This document shows positions 13,071 through 25,959 of a DNA stretch of 64,000 bases, in pieces. Within the stretch, counting starts at the first letter, position 1. Every line of letters starts with the position of its first letter. The stretch spans positions 229,000,615 to 229,064,614 of the forward strand of contig JBOZIK010000001.1 in the NCBI GenBank assembly GCA_051453625.1, written 5' to 3'. Origin of the DNA: Welwitschia mirabilis. Its lineage: Eukaryota; Gnetophyta; Gnetopsida; Welwitschiales. The notes beneath the pieces were generated by a model. The model was not told the origin of the DNA, did not search any database, and saw only the letters and a list, made by a program, of their open reading frames with translations. Position numbers and translations under genes: made by a program.

Positions 13071-13128
<58 letters not shown>
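13071..13128. repeat. (GA)n microsatellite in LTR copy 2
   Basis: A nearly pure GA run of about 58 bases, at the same LTR position as the interrupted GA tract in copy 1 and the short one in copy 0. Confidence 0.95.
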
Positions 13129-13131
<3 letters not shown>

Positions 13132-14035
13132 GTATGAAACAAAAGGACAGTATCTCCCTTTAACAAGAGAGGAAAGGATTTCTATATATAGATAAACAAA
13201 GGCACATAGCTTAAGATCACATGATTTAGCATTTATAAGTGAGGTGATTAATAAGTGACATTAGACTATAAAAAGAGATCCTATTTAGGACTTATGCACC
13301 TAAATAGGGTGAGTAATCTTTTTGCTTTTATCAGAAAGCTTAATTACACACATCATTTCCTCATGTTAGCTATTTTTAATCCTTCACAGACTCATAAGTA
13401 AATTTAATTCATTCAAGACATACATGAAAAGAATAAATGCACAAATTTCAATATTGTCATATGGCATAATGAGATAAACTCTTCAATTCCAATGAATAAA
13501 ACAATGAGTATGATATGAATCAAGTGCCCTTACACATCTAAAAAACATAAAAGTCATGGTAGAGTAAATATACTCATTTATCATTCTTGGCTTTAGGTAA
13601 GATTGCATGTACTTATTCAAATGCTCATTTATTTTAAAATGCATAAAATTTATCAATCTAATAACACAAGGAAGAAAATATTTATTCATGATATAGTACA
13701 CCTATCACATTTACCAAGAATTTAAATGAGTAAATAAGATGTAAAATATATTATTATTTTCTCTTCAAACTTATAATTTATTAGTTTTATCATGTGATTT
13801 TAATTCATCACATAATGGGATTATGTAATTTTAAATGTTTAGATAGATTTTATCGTAAAACTTTTTAATATAATTTTTATCATTTTCAAGGTAAATTATA
13901 AAGATTACAAACTAAATTTTAAAATGACATACTATTTTGATAAGAAATTTAAATAAGTATAATTAATCATTTGACTAAAAGCTTAATATACTTAATATTT
14001 AAGTAAATAAGGTTTACAAAATATGAGATATGATA

Positions 14036-16119
14036 GGAGGAGATCAAGATTTTTATACAAAGTGATATCAACTCTTGTTTAGATAATTATGATGTGATAG
14101 AAATGTTAAAGAAATTTTCCAACCTGTTGGAGGGTCATCCAAGTGAAAATGATAAGGTTTCAACTCAACAAACGAACAAAAAATAAGGATGAGTATGATA
14201 ATGGAATAGAAATTTTAGACTACTTTCCCAAACTCCACTCACTTTGGGAAATGATGAAGAAAATTACAAAAATTTTCTGATACTTAAATAAGATAAAACA
14301 CTACTCTTTGTAATTAATTTAATGATAAATCCAACAATTTAGAGCATGATGAGGATAAGTTTTAACAAATCAATAACAATAACAATAATGGAAAAAGAAT
14401 AAATAAGTATATAACTAATAGATCCCAATGAAGGAGAGACTTAGCTTGATCAATGAACCAATCCAAATTAAAAAGTCTTATCCCATCAAGTATGAACCTG
14501 AAGATAACATTCTTCCCTATTCTTACAAATTGATTGTGCATGAAAGATTCAATGATATTCATATTTCTTAAAAACACGACCTAGGGTTTCTTGGGATTTT
14601 AAATTGAGAAAAGCCTTATCTTCTTTATATTAATCCATGTCTTGAGTTGAATTTTAAAGAAGTTCTTAGTGATGTTAACCATACATTTTAAAATTTGTGC
14701 TATCCTAATGATATCAAGTTTGATTTCATATTACTAATTGATACTTATTAAGGATGATTTTTTATCTTCATACTTAATCAATTGGTTTTAAAATGGTTTG
14801 GTTCTTATTCCACTAAAAAGATACAATTTTAATTATTACATTAAAATAAACTAACTTTTAAAATAAGGATCAACATAAAACAAAGGAATAATTTCTTATT
14901 AAAGAAATTGATTTTATCAAATTATGTCCACCATTTACCTTTTATGAATTATATTCAAATGATTCCTCTTCTTCTATATGTAGTAACTTGATTTTATCTC
15001 CATTCTTCATCATATAGTATGTTCAAGCATGTCATGCTTTTGTAATTTATGGATGATCAATTAGATTTAAACTAATTAAGGGGTATTCAAATACCTATGA
15101 ACTCTTATTCCAAAAGACGAAAATTTGCTTAATTGAATTAATCATGTTATATGCCTATCTCTTTATTTATTTCATTATGATGTTGCAAATTATGAATGCC
15201 TTGATGTATTTATAAGATTCTTTTCATAAAAGAAAAGAAAAAGAAAAAAAGAAAATAATATTCAAAAATTAATAAAAATATGAATATGAAATATGAAATC
15301 TCCTTTAATGATCATGTCTAATCTATTACTAGGATTATTATACCAAGGAAAAAGTTGCCCAAGTGGTCATTTTCCTATGTAATGGGTTCTACAAGTTGTA
15401 ATAAAAATAAAGTTAGTGGTTTCAAAAAGAGCACTCTATAATGGGAGGAATGTAAGGTAAAGGAGGTATACCTCACATTGTATCATGGTTATCACATTAT
15501 TGATAGTATTATTACTTCATAGTTATCTTCCTCCATTGATAATTGGTGATCATGACTATGATATGCTAGTTTTAATTAGTATGTTGTCATGTTCATTCAC
15601 CTTATTAAAATAGAGCTATGATGCTTCATTAATTTTGAATCATGTATCTTATTTTAAAATGATATGTAATTGGTAAGTAATCAACTTCAAATAAGATACA
15701 TTCTCTTATAAAATGTTAATTTTTATTTCTTAAGTTAGAAAATGTTTAAAATTATTTATGTATCTCTTTCTACTACATAAGAGGATCATAACATTGTAAT
15801 GACTTGCATTCCTACAATTCCTTTTATAGCAACCATTACCCTATTATATTATCTTTGAATTCTTTGTCCTACTCATAAAGCCTTTGGTTTGTTGGGGGGT
15901 TGGAATAGAATCCTTAAGGATTAGATTTTTCATGAATAAATTTATAGAAATATTATGCTTTTATGAAAATTTAAAAATTATTTTTTTCTAAATTCAATGA
16001 ATATTTAAATGTCTTATGAGATGGATTCAACATATTATTTTGGAATATTTTCATCTCCTTGTTAATTTAGCTTATGTTTATTATTATTTGCTTAGCTTAT
16101 CAGGGACTAAAAAATGCTA
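14036..16119 (+). other. Unassigned AT-rich interior, probably gypsy-derived
   Basis: No domain could be read with confidence on either strand. The stretch runs up to a gypsy-type 3' end at about 16,105-16,131, so it is most simply the worn interior of that element. The reading frames at 13483-13701 and 14362-14577 on the minus strand are short and low-complexity, and I treat them as chance. Confidence 0.3.
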
Positions 16120-16289
16120 AGTAAGGGGTATGTTGCAAGGCCAAATTAGCCAATTTAACATATTATTTAAAGTGTGTTTTAGATCTTATTTCACATGTTT
16201 TATGATTAATTTGACTAGTTTTAGATGTCAAGAATGAAAAGCATGAAATCGGGCATAATTTGGATAAAATCAGATATTTTCCTAGACAA

Positions 16290-16474
16290 ATTTACTATAG
16301 ACTATAGTCAAGTTATTATAGCAGTCAAAGTTACTGTAACAGATGCACTATAGTAGGTTACTTTAGCATCATTCATCATGTCATTTGGATGACACTATAG
16401 GATGATAGCATTATAGTAAAGTTACTATAGTAGTTACTATAATAGCTACTATAGCAAAATGTTATTATAGAAAG
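16290..16474. repeat. Degenerate TACTATAG-rich repeat
   Basis: ACTATAG, TTACTATAG, TTACTGTA and close variants recur roughly every 10-20 bases. Because CTATAG is its own reverse complement, the stretch is rich in short palindromes. It lies upstream of the TATA box at 16,969 within the presumed LTR, so it could be a worn set of promoter or enhancer repeats; that role is inference. Confidence 0.55.
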
Positions 16475-16823
16475 TTACTAAAGCCTCATCTATATTATCA
16501 TCTAAATGGCACAAGAAGGAAGATGATCATTATAAAAGCCTAAGGAAAGCACAATTTTTGATAGTAGGACTTGTCGTTCACTTATGGTCATCTAGACAAT
16601 AACAAGGAAGATAGTCCTCTTCAATGAAATCCAATAGGGATGAGCATAACATGAATGATAATTATTAGTAGTTAAAGGTGTTGTCCATCCTAAGATGATA
16701 CCAGGACATGATTATCAGCAAGGGCACCACCAGATCACTAGATGTCATGTGTTAACAGGTAGTTAGGACTATCATTCATCTTGTCATCTAAACAACATAG
16801 TAGACGATGGTTAGTTATTTGTA

Positions 16824-16844
16824 AATAATAATAATAATAATAAT

Positions 16845-16892
<48 letters not shown>

Positions 16893-16893
16893 A
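16824..16893. repeat. Compound (AAT)n-(ATC)n microsatellite
   Basis: About eight AAT units pass directly into about fourteen ATC units. It creates a spurious poly-Asp/poly-Tyr reading frame on the minus strand (16738-16953), which is not a gene. Confidence 0.95.
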
Positions 16894-16968
16894 ATTATAA
16901 CAAAAGTTGATTTTGATCAAGTCCTTCCACATTACATCCCTTAGCGAACTCAACCATTGACCTCAAAC

Positions 16969-16976
16969 TATAAATA
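16969..16976 (+). promoter_or_regulatory. TATA box of a presumed LTR promoter
   Basis: TATAAATA sits about 840 bases inside the presumed LTR that starts at 16,131, in the plus orientation expected for that element. Plant LTR promoters commonly use this box. Confidence 0.4.
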
Positions 16977-17608
16977 CCCTGCTATAAACTTTATTTCTCA
17001 TCTTTCATGAATTTTTGATCTTGTAAAAATTAGAGATTAATTGGTGAAAGGTCTATCCTAATTTTAAGAAGGATTTTCCATGGTGTTGGGCTAAGATTCC
17101 TTCATTGGAATGCTATTGCTTATTAAAGGATGTAAGCATGATTTATAATTCAATAAATAATAAAGTATGTTTTGTTTAGTTCTCTCTCTTTGTATTGTTC
17201 GTTTTCCATGATATATTTCTTAAAGATTAAAGTAACATTGATAAGGATATGTTATGGTTTTTGAGAGCCAATCTAGATGAGATAAATTGGTATTTTGGTT
17301 AATCAAATTGCATTAGGATTACATTCATTTAGCATTGTCATTTAACATTACACTACATAATATCATTTGCATCATTACATTGTTAATTTATTTCCTTTAC
17401 ATAATTCAAAAACATAATTAATTCTATCTTTTATTTCTAGTTATTTCTCTCTTATAAGAAAAAGATCTTCTAACTCACTTTTTTGAAAGATTACAATTTA
17501 TGTTAAATCTCACCCCTCTGCTAAGGGTATTGTGTTGCTTAAATTATGCTTTAAAATGTTTAAAGACTAATTTGTAAGTAATTTAGTGACATTAGACTTT
17601 GAAACCAT

Positions 17609-20422
17609 ATCAATTACCATGTTTTCATAAACCAGAGAAAATTTTATGGGATTCCTAATACATTGAATGTTATCTCAATTTTTTTCATTTTTATTTATTG
17701 ATATGTTTGTACTTATTTTGTGTCTTCATGGTAATTACTTTGGAATAAGTTTAAAAGGATTAGTTTGGGATTGGATTTTTGTTTATGCAATAATCTGAAG
17801 TTTTGCATTTGATTTAGCCTATTACCATCTAAAGCTAGAAGATAATCACATAATTTAGGATAATTTACATATGACTATGGCATTTGTTTCAATATCACTA
17901 ATTTTAATTATTGAAAGAATTGATGAATGCATAGGACTTGTTGCTCTATTTTCTCTTTTAGTGCTTAGTATTGCTAACTTTGCATATTAGAGGCTTTTTA
18001 ATGATATTAATCTAGCAGTCAAGAGTAAATCTCATGAAGACAAGTGATGGCATTAAAGGGAGGAGAAACATCATCGAAGCAAAGGAAGGATTAGATGCAA
18101 AGGAAAAATGGCATCTTTAAAAAGCATTTATAGTTATAAAGGGAAATCATAAGATTAAGAGCATTTCATTACTGATGTCACATTCTCTCAAAGCATATAA
18201 TGCATGCTAGAAGATACCCTATGAACTTTATAATTCTTCATCTAATCTTTATTATTGATTTGATGTTATTGGTGTCCATGTTCTTATGCTTGGATTTTTA
18301 TACAGATTTCGATTTGGCCTCTAATTAGTATAAGCAATTACAAGTAGATCTTAAAAGGAGGATATAGGAAAAATATTAAAAGTTATTACACTATTACATG
18401 CTCCCTCATATAATATGAATGAAGTTACAAGATGAGGTAATAGCCTAAGACTTGCAAAGCTTAAAACAATACAAGAAAATGTTAAATTATTTAAAAGGAA
18501 TTTTTAAGATGATATGCTAACATAAATTAAGTGGTTACACCATAAAGATCAGAAATTACAAAGACATCTATTATGGATTATAAGGGTTATTGAATCATAG
18601 AGGAAAAATGCTTTTGTATGTTGACAACAAAAGGAGAAGCTTAGATGGCTAAGTGATTTCATGCATTGTTTTAGAAGCTTAAAGGACCTAAAGTTAGGGT
18701 AAATAGTTCATTATTTAAATTCCAAAGAAAAAATAAACAAATAAAGAAAGCACCCCCACAACATGCATTCATCACTGCTAAATCCACATCTTTCGCCATG
18801 CTTTACTAACTCTAATAGCTTCATAGTGGTAAACACAACAATTCAAGCATAGAGAAGGCTATGCAAATTACCTAGAAATACAAAGGGAAAATCATCAAAG
18901 ATTTCAAAAGGCAATCCATAAGAAAATATGCTTTAAGATGAAGGAAACACTTCATGTAATAAAAAAAATCAAGAGAAGTGGGATGAAAATTATTCAAATA
19001 ATCAAAAAGAAATGATGTAAAAAAGAGAAGGGGAATGGTAATTGTTCAAACAATCTAAAAGAAATGATGCAAAAAAGAGAATTTAATAAATCATATTAAA
19101 GAGTAATGTTAAAAATAGGATACTAGTAGAGACACAGTGCATCCCATCCATCAAAAAGTGCTAAGTATAGAGAACAGACTAAAGCAGATAGTGTAAGATA
19201 GAAAGAAGTGATGCATGTCTTCTTCTTTCTCTTTCTTCAACTTCATCTTTCATTAGTAGCTACTCATGCACAATGGAGAATTCCATATGTTCTAATGTGC
19301 TCTCTCTATGTTAGTACTCAGTTTTTCATGTTGATTGATGGATTTCTGATAGGCTTTCTTTGCAGTTTGTAAGTGTCTTTGTTTCTTAATTATTTTTGGA
19401 GATTAAACATTGCTCTGAAGCTATAATTATTGTACTTTATTTCATGACAGTACATTATTTAATTTCTACCTTATTTCAAAAACTATCTTATCCTTCTTAT
19501 TTTCTTGTGTGTCTTAGTTTCCTACCTCCTCCCCCTCCCCCCTTATGTTTTGTAAGATTAATGAGATATGTTCTTAATTATTTAGCAAAAATTGATAAAG
19601 CGATTACTAGGATAATTATAGCATATAAACATCAGTTATTGTTTTCCTTTAGATGCTTTGTATTTAAATGGTACAACTTTATGAAGCATAGAAAACATTT
19701 GCATTCTTATGATCTTTGAAGTAGACATTAATCTTTTCTTTTTAATCTTATAAAGACTGTTTAAATCTATGGTTATTACTCCTAGACATTTCAAGTTAAG
19801 AAACCTACTTGCTTACTACTTATGTAGAAACAGTTAATACTTCTTGAAAATTCATTTAGCTGTCTACTTAAAATAAAAATAAGTAGTTTATCATTTTAAA
19901 TATTTTTCATTACTACATTTCAATTTCTCTTTAAATCATTTGAAAATTTTAAAATAGTGCCTAATTTGAATAAGTACTTGGAGTTTCTTTAATGCATTAC
20001 TCCAAATATACTCCATAATATTAAATCCATGTCATGTTTGACAATGTTTGAAATAAAATATAGGTGATTCTCTATGTCTTATCAGGCATGGACCCAAAAA
20101 GCCGGCATAAAGATTTATCTAATACTTTATTGATAGATTCTTAGAAAAGCCCATGAATTAAAGTTTATTAGTAAAGAAAATAAAAAATTATATGTAGTCA
20201 AATTAAATCAATAATTTAGCTTATGAGAAATATCATAAATGATTAGCTTCTAAATCTTGTCAAATTGTTAAACTTAGTCAAATCATCAAACTTAATTAAA
20301 CTATCAAATTTAGTTAGAATCTTAGTAAAACTTAGTGAAATATAACTATTAAAACTATATTAAACTAAATCAAATTAACTATTCTTGAGCGATGTTAGAA
20401 CTAATATTTCATTTGTAAAAAA
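17609..20422 (+). pseudogene. Decayed copy (A) of a duplicated ceramidase-family gene segment
   Basis: The segment aligns with 30,276-32,343 almost end to end. Its coding part (17,609-18,050) starts with a block reading NYHVFINQRKFYGIPNTLNV, which keeps residues that copy B has lost (Q, G and T), so neither copy derives simply from the other. The zinc-site tryptophan-aspartate block is destroyed: the Trp codon is now a stop at 17,856-17,858. Several frameshifts follow. Relative to copy B there is extra sequence of about 760 bases between roughly 18,407 and 19,170. Differences from copy B are mostly C-to-T and G-to-A in the direction of copy A, the pattern of methylated-cytosine decay in silenced plant DNA. 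The 107-codon frame at 19396-19719 lies in the non-coding part and is not a gene. Confidence 0.75.
20255..20345. repeat. Short degenerate tandem repeat (AAACTTAGTCAAATCATC type)
   Basis: A unit of about 18 bases recurs with variation. The matching part of copy B at 32,190-32,270 has the same array, so it predates the duplication. Confidence 0.6.
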
Positions 20423-23400
20423 TCTCTTAAGTAATTTGATGCTAAAAGGAGGGTCTAAACCTTTAATCTTATGGTTAACAATCATAATGTTAGTTTTAAT
20501 AAGAGGCAAAGAGGCCTACATTTTTAAAAAGATGTACAAACTACTAATCTAACAAAACCCCTTTACCCTTAATGTAGATGAGCCTTGTACTATTATGAAT
20601 CACAAAAATTATTGTAACTCATACCTTATCCACCCTTGTGAGAAAATCCATGTTATGGCATTTAAAAGGTTAGGGTTGACTGGTTAAGAAAAGAATTAGA
20701 CCTATTAGAATGAGCTATTTCATAAAAGAAGTAATGATGAAGAGTTCATTAATAAATGGAGTCATAAGAAAAATTCAGAAGCCCCATTGAAATCACAAGC
20801 ATATGTCCAAATAAATAGACTGATGATAATAGCCTATTTGAGTACTCTACATATGAAAAGGACCCTATAAAAACAAATGAGATGAAAATAGAGCTCTCAA
20901 CCAACCCAATTTGACCACTTTTAGAAAGTCATTAATGACCTAAAATAAGGTCTCTAGAAAAATCTATTTAGAATCTAAGTTCAATGATCCCTTAAAAAAT
21001 CTTAGCATCAAATGATATGCCAGAATTTGAAAAGTTCACTAGCATAGAAGATCCCATCATACATGTTAAAAATTTCAAGCATACATGTCATATGTATAAT
21101 GTTGACCATAATACTACATGTCATCTATTTTATCGCTCTCTATAAAGATAATCTATTGAGTGGTATCACCATATACCTACTCACTTTGTCACAAGTTTGA
21201 AACAACTCCTTGAAATATTTGTTTAACATTATTTAATTAACATCTTAAAGAGGATAATCTTAGATACTCTCACTATCATGTGACAATAGTCTAATAAAAC
21301 TATGCAAAACTATGCATGTTGATGAAGGGTCACTACACTATAGTTAGAGACTTTCATCATGGATTCAAACATGACATATATTTTTGTCAAGTCATGCATG
21401 CTATATGTTCTGAACATCTAACAATGCAGTGCTTTAAGAATTTCAAATAAGCTATTACCTTTATTATAAGAATATAAAATGTAGAATAAGAAAAAGAAGC
21501 CATAAAATATGGTAGCACATCCCAAAGAAAATCATTTAAAAAGGAAAACATTAATACTAAAGGAAGCAATCAAAAGAATGTTGCTATTATTAATCAATTA
21601 ACTTAACTAGTTTACTTTCCCCAACTGATGGGCAACCTAATGATGGTGCCAATGGAACCTCAAGCCCATTTTTCTCCACAAGCTTTTTGTCCTTAACTCA
21701 CCTATTTTCAATCATATTATCCTTCATCATGATAAGCGTAACCTTCATTTCCTCCAAAATCTCAACTATAGGCATACATGCCTTAAATTCAAGGAAAAAA
21801 TAGGCCTCAAAGCTAAACCACAAAATTGAATATCCTAATGGGATAAGTCCTCTTAATGCTAGTGAAAAATGGGATAATTCAATTACCTCCAATTAGATAA
21901 AGGAACCAAAATGCCTCCAAACCAAAAGAATATGATGAGTTAAAGTATTATGTGTATCACTAAATCTGAGGACATCATATTGAAAACTATTTTAACCTAA
22001 TGCACAGTCTAAGATATAATAAAAAATAAAAAGAAAATAAAATTTTAGATGATCTTAATAGATGCAAATGAATAGCTTGAGATATACCAAAACTCCTTTT
22101 CTTTTCAATCCTTTACATCCCAACCACCTAGAATGCAACATTCCAAAACAACAATAATTCCTTTACAATTCTAGTAATCCAAGATTAACCTAAGAAATCA
22201 ATGGAAAAATTATTTAAGAGAACAAAGAAAAATTACAAGCAATGGCTTAAATGGAAAACTCTCAGACTTGTCCTACCCCTGAATCACATGCAATAATAGA
22301 CCTACTTACCTCTAAAGTAGAGGATGTATATCATTATCAGATATTATTAATCAAGATCACTGAGCCTCAGAGAATTACATTCAAAAGAATATGTGAGGAG
22401 AATTTGAGCTTGAAATCACATCTTGATCAAAGTTAATCACCCAAGGAGGAATTCATCTTAAAGTAGGTGCACATTTAAAAGAATGAGAATGATAAGGAAA
22501 TAATCTAGTTCTCACACCATGAGATTTCTATAATCCCCAATAGGATGATCGTAATCAAATCACCTTACATATTTATAAACATGAGGCCTACCAAAGTAAG
22601 TAGAGATTTCCTCAACTAAAGAGCTAAATTAAATGTGATAGGTCTATCATGCCTTAAAAAGCTCAAAATGGGCCATTTATTAAATGTGAAGAAAGGTATG
22701 ACAATCAAAGAAATTAGTGAAAATGAAGACAATTCTAGAGAAGTAGTCACTTTACCTATCGAAATAGTTCAAAAAGTCAAGAATACAAGTTCCATGTAAT
22801 ACAAAATGTAATAGCATGCAATTATTTATTGAGGTGTCCCTAGATAATGGACACAAGGGAAATTATATTTGTACCTCATTGAAAGATAAAATTTATTAGG
22901 TCTAAAACTTTTAGTCCCTTTAGAATAAAATCATACCATCACAAGTGTTAAAGCTCCATCTACATCTCTCCACCATTACCTATACCTGAAAAGATAACTA
23001 TTCCTTTCTTACACTTTAAACATGATTTTTTGAACCCTTATAGGATGAAGCTCTTACATGTTTCTAACATCTAGATCCTAGATGTAGCATGGATTCCATT
23101 TCTCCCAAATGAGTTTCCAACTAGCTCATGATCCAAGATTCTATAAAATATAGAAAAAGAAAAAAAAACATTATTTAAAACCAAAAAAAAGCAAAAACAA
23201 AAGGGAGTGTGGATATGTATATATATGTATAAATGTATATATATATATATATCTGCATTTAGTAAAAATAAAAAAAGGGGAGTAACCAAAAAGAAAAAAT
23301 TATGTTAGTTTACTTGCCTAGTCAAAGCTTAAAGGGCAATATCCTTGATGATCAAAGTACCTCATGTATAATAAGCTCATGTAACTGAGAAAAGTCTTGA

Positions 23401-24089
23401 TGACTGAGAAAAAGCCTCATCCTATCACACCATTCATAAACACTCTCAAAGAATAATATTTCAAGACTCTTCAATAGAAAAAGGAGAGAGAGAAAAAAGT
23501 CTTTTTTAAATGATTCATGCTTTTGCTTTCTATGTCTTTTGATCAAAGTAGCTTATGATGTTTTTTAGTGTCTTCTTTGATTAAATCCCCAATATTATTC
23601 TTATGTTAATCCCTTGCCTTACACTATATCATAATAAGAAGTNNNNNNNNNNTTTCAATCTTGATGGTCATCTTGTTAAAAGATATGTTGATCTCAATCT
23701 CGTGAATGTTAATTATAGTGTTTCATTAGGAAAACCTTTTATCTTCTCAAATCAAAAGTAAATGAGTGAAAACACCAAAGCATATGAAATGATGAAGTCA
23801 AAAAAGATGAAATCATATTTCACAAAGCAATAAGGTGCCATAACATATGAATTTCTAGTGAATCCCATTAGTTAAGAAAATCTCTTAAGATCAATGAATA
23901 ATTACCACAATAACCTAAATTTGAGCTAAAAAATATGTTATCTTTTAACAGGAATATCTTCACCTAATACTACGAAGATATGATGAGTATTGATAAATTA
24001 ATAGTTGTGCATAACATCATCCTAAAGTTGAACTTAATTCCTATGAGAGAAAAGTTTTGAAATCTTAATCCTTACCTTACATTAGTGGT
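20423..24089 (+). mobile_element. Presumed gag/protease part of a degenerate gypsy element
   Basis: This stretch lies directly upstream of a recognisable gypsy reverse transcriptase on the same strand, where gag and protease should be. Pieces such as 21,600-21,780 (proline/glutamine- and serine-rich) and the frame at 22251-22436 could be gag remains, but I could not match any of it firmly to a gag or protease domain. There is an AT-repeat at 23,214-23,252 and a 10-N gap at 23,643-23,652. The left end of the element and its 5' LTR were not identified. Confidence 0.35.
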
Positions 24090-24760
24090 AAAATAGAACT
24101 TGAAGCATCTTTTAACTGCTAGTTTCATCTGATTGATTGACTATTCAGATGGATTGCTGAACATGTTGGTTATCCCAAAGAAGAATGAATAGATCAGGAT
24201 TTGTATCAAATACATAGATTAGGATTTGTATTAATTACTCTGACCTAATTAATGTTACCTTGAAGGATTACTATTCTTTATCAGACATTGACATCCTAGG
24301 AGACAACACTACTGATTATAATCTCTTATCATTCATGGATGATTACTTAGGTTATAATCAGATATTCATTAATCCCACAGATCAGTACAAAATAGCTTTT
24401 ATAATGACATGAGGTTTCTTTTATTATGTCATAATGCCTTTCATTTCAAAGAACACTAGGATAACATATCATCATTCAATGACACACATCTTTCCTAACA
24501 TAATCCATCAAAATATGGAAGACTATGTGGATAATGTTGTAATCAAATCAAAGATAGTTACTAATCATCCTAGTAACTTAAACCAACTCTTCACATAAGT
24601 AAGACAATAAAATTTACAACTAAATCAAAGAAAATGCATGTTTGATATGCCACCAGGAAAGCTCCAAGATTTTATAGTATTAAAAAGAGGTGTAGAAATT
24701 GATTTGAATAAGATCAAAGTGGTCATTAATATGCTACTACTGTAGTATCTAAAAGAACTA
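24090..24760 (+). pseudogene. Ty3/gypsy (Tat/Ogre-type) reverse transcriptase, degenerate
   Basis: Read with frameshifts on the plus strand, the conserved gypsy RT blocks appear in order: a VIPKKNE..IRICI block near 24,165-24,215, SFMDDYLGYNQIF near 24,334, YYVIMPF near 24,422, and the catalytic box near 24,520 reading EDYVDNVVIKSK. The second aspartate of the YVDD box is Asn here (GAT to AAT), which would abolish catalysis. GKLQDFIV..RGVEIDLNKIK follows near 24,655. Numerous stops confirm it is dead. The sequence order and wording match the Tat lineage of plant gypsy elements. Confidence 0.85.
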
Positions 24761-24929
24761 TGGAGTCTATAAGGTGGGATGTATGCTATATATCAATTTA
24801 TCTCATTCTTAAAACATTGATGTAAATAATTCATGCACTTACTCAAAAAAGATAGTGAGTTCAAATGGGAGGAGAATTATTAAAAGGATTTTAATAGAAT
24901 TAAATAGTATCTAATGTATACTCTTTTTT

Positions 24930-25800
24930 TGAGTCTGCAGAGGCTAGATCAACCATTTTATCTCTATCTTGCATATATCTTATTATTGGTTAGTATGATG
25001 ATCTTATAAAGAGATAAACTTCAGCAAGATCATCTAGTCTACTACAATAATAGGATGCTAACCAGTATGAAGGAAACTACACTGATGCAGAAAAGGCATA
25101 TTTGATTCTAGTGTTTTCTTTATAAAGGTTTCATCATTACATAACAACAAACAAAATAATTGTGATTAATAATTAGTACTTACTCAGACATTTACTTGAA
25201 TAATCTACTATTAGCACATGATTAACCAAATAAGCATTAATCCTTACCAAGTTTGAATTGAAATTTCAATCATAAAAATCAATCAAGGAAATGCATAGCC
25301 AAATAAATGGTAGATATATTGATTAAAATTGGAGGTGAAACCTTGGGTGAATCTAAATAATTTACTGACAATGAAATTCAGATTATTTAGATGAAAAATA
25401 ATTAATATATACTAATGTTCTTTAATGATGTATCCAATCAAAACAATGAATTTGTAGGAGTGGTCTTCTTTCTTAACAATAAAACCAGCTTTTTGTTCTC
25501 TATTAAGCCATATTTTCATTGCAAAAAAAACATTGTTAAGTATAAGGCTTTGATAAGAGAAATTATGCTAGCCATCTGAATAGGTTTTAAGAAATTATGC
25601 ATCTTCAATGACTCATAACTAGTTGTTAATCAAGTCTTATGCAAGTATGAAGATAAGTTGGGAATCCTAAGTGCATATCTTAGAAAAGTAAGGAAGCTTC
25701 TTATGTCCTTTAAGTCATGTGAAATTCTAGTAATCCCTAGGAAAGAAACTAATTTATAGACTATCTTGCAAACTTCACACAAATATATTTTAGAGATCCA
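24930..25800 (+). pseudogene. Two RNase H domains (retroviral-type and archaeal-type) of the gypsy element
   Basis: The first domain contains TDAEKAYLILVFSL.RFHHYI near 25,082-25,145, the usual gypsy RNase H block. A second domain follows at about 25,420-25,760 with YKALIREIMLAI, a KKLCIFNDS block and VVNQV, then VRKLLMSFKSCEILVIPR. This matches the additional archaeal-type RNase H found in the Tat/Ogre lineage (usual pattern: NxxAEYEAx, GDSQLVxxQV). The Asp of the DS pair is kept; a stop interrupts each half. The order RT, RNase H, second RNase H, integrase is diagnostic of this lineage. Confidence 0.75.
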
Positions 25801-25959
25801 TCCCTTAAAGAGTACATTAGATGCACAAATATTAGTTAAAATTTCTTTGATGAATGCCTAATGGCAGCTTACCCAGAGCTATCATGAGATGAAGTAAGTT
25901 AATCAATACAAGATCTTAAAGAAAATGATGAGTGGTATGACACTCTAGTGGATTAATTC

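Larger units (their letters stand above)
10425..14035 (-). repeat. Long gypsy LTR (copy 2), left end truncated
   Basis: This is collinear with LTR copy 1 from about 3,440 onward and ends at 14,035 with ATATGATA, matching the ATATGACA end of copy 0. The part equivalent to 3,030-3,430 is missing, and no primer site is found to its left, so it is either a truncated solo LTR or the remains of another element of the same family. It carries two later changes: a 299-bp insertion at 10,555-10,853 and an expanded GA run at 13,071-13,128. Confidence 0.65.
16120..17608 (+). repeat. Putative gypsy 3' end and LTR with promoter
   Basis: The motif CAGGGACTAAAAAATGCTAAG (about 16,101-16,121) followed by a purine run AGTAAGGGG and then TGTTGCAAGG at 16,131 resembles the conserved end of many plant gypsy elements (a 'GGGACGAGCAA...TAAG...GGGG' block just before the 3' LTR). 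Inside lies a TATAAATA box at 16,969-16,976. A compound microsatellite and a TACTATAG-rich stretch are also inside. I could not find the right end of the LTR; it may stop before the duplicated gene segment that begins near 17,609. No partner LTR was recognised. Confidence 0.4.

Noticed and set aside
19396-19719. A 107-codon frame as a gene
   Set aside because: It lies in the non-coding part of duplicated copy A; the matching part of copy B does not keep the frame.
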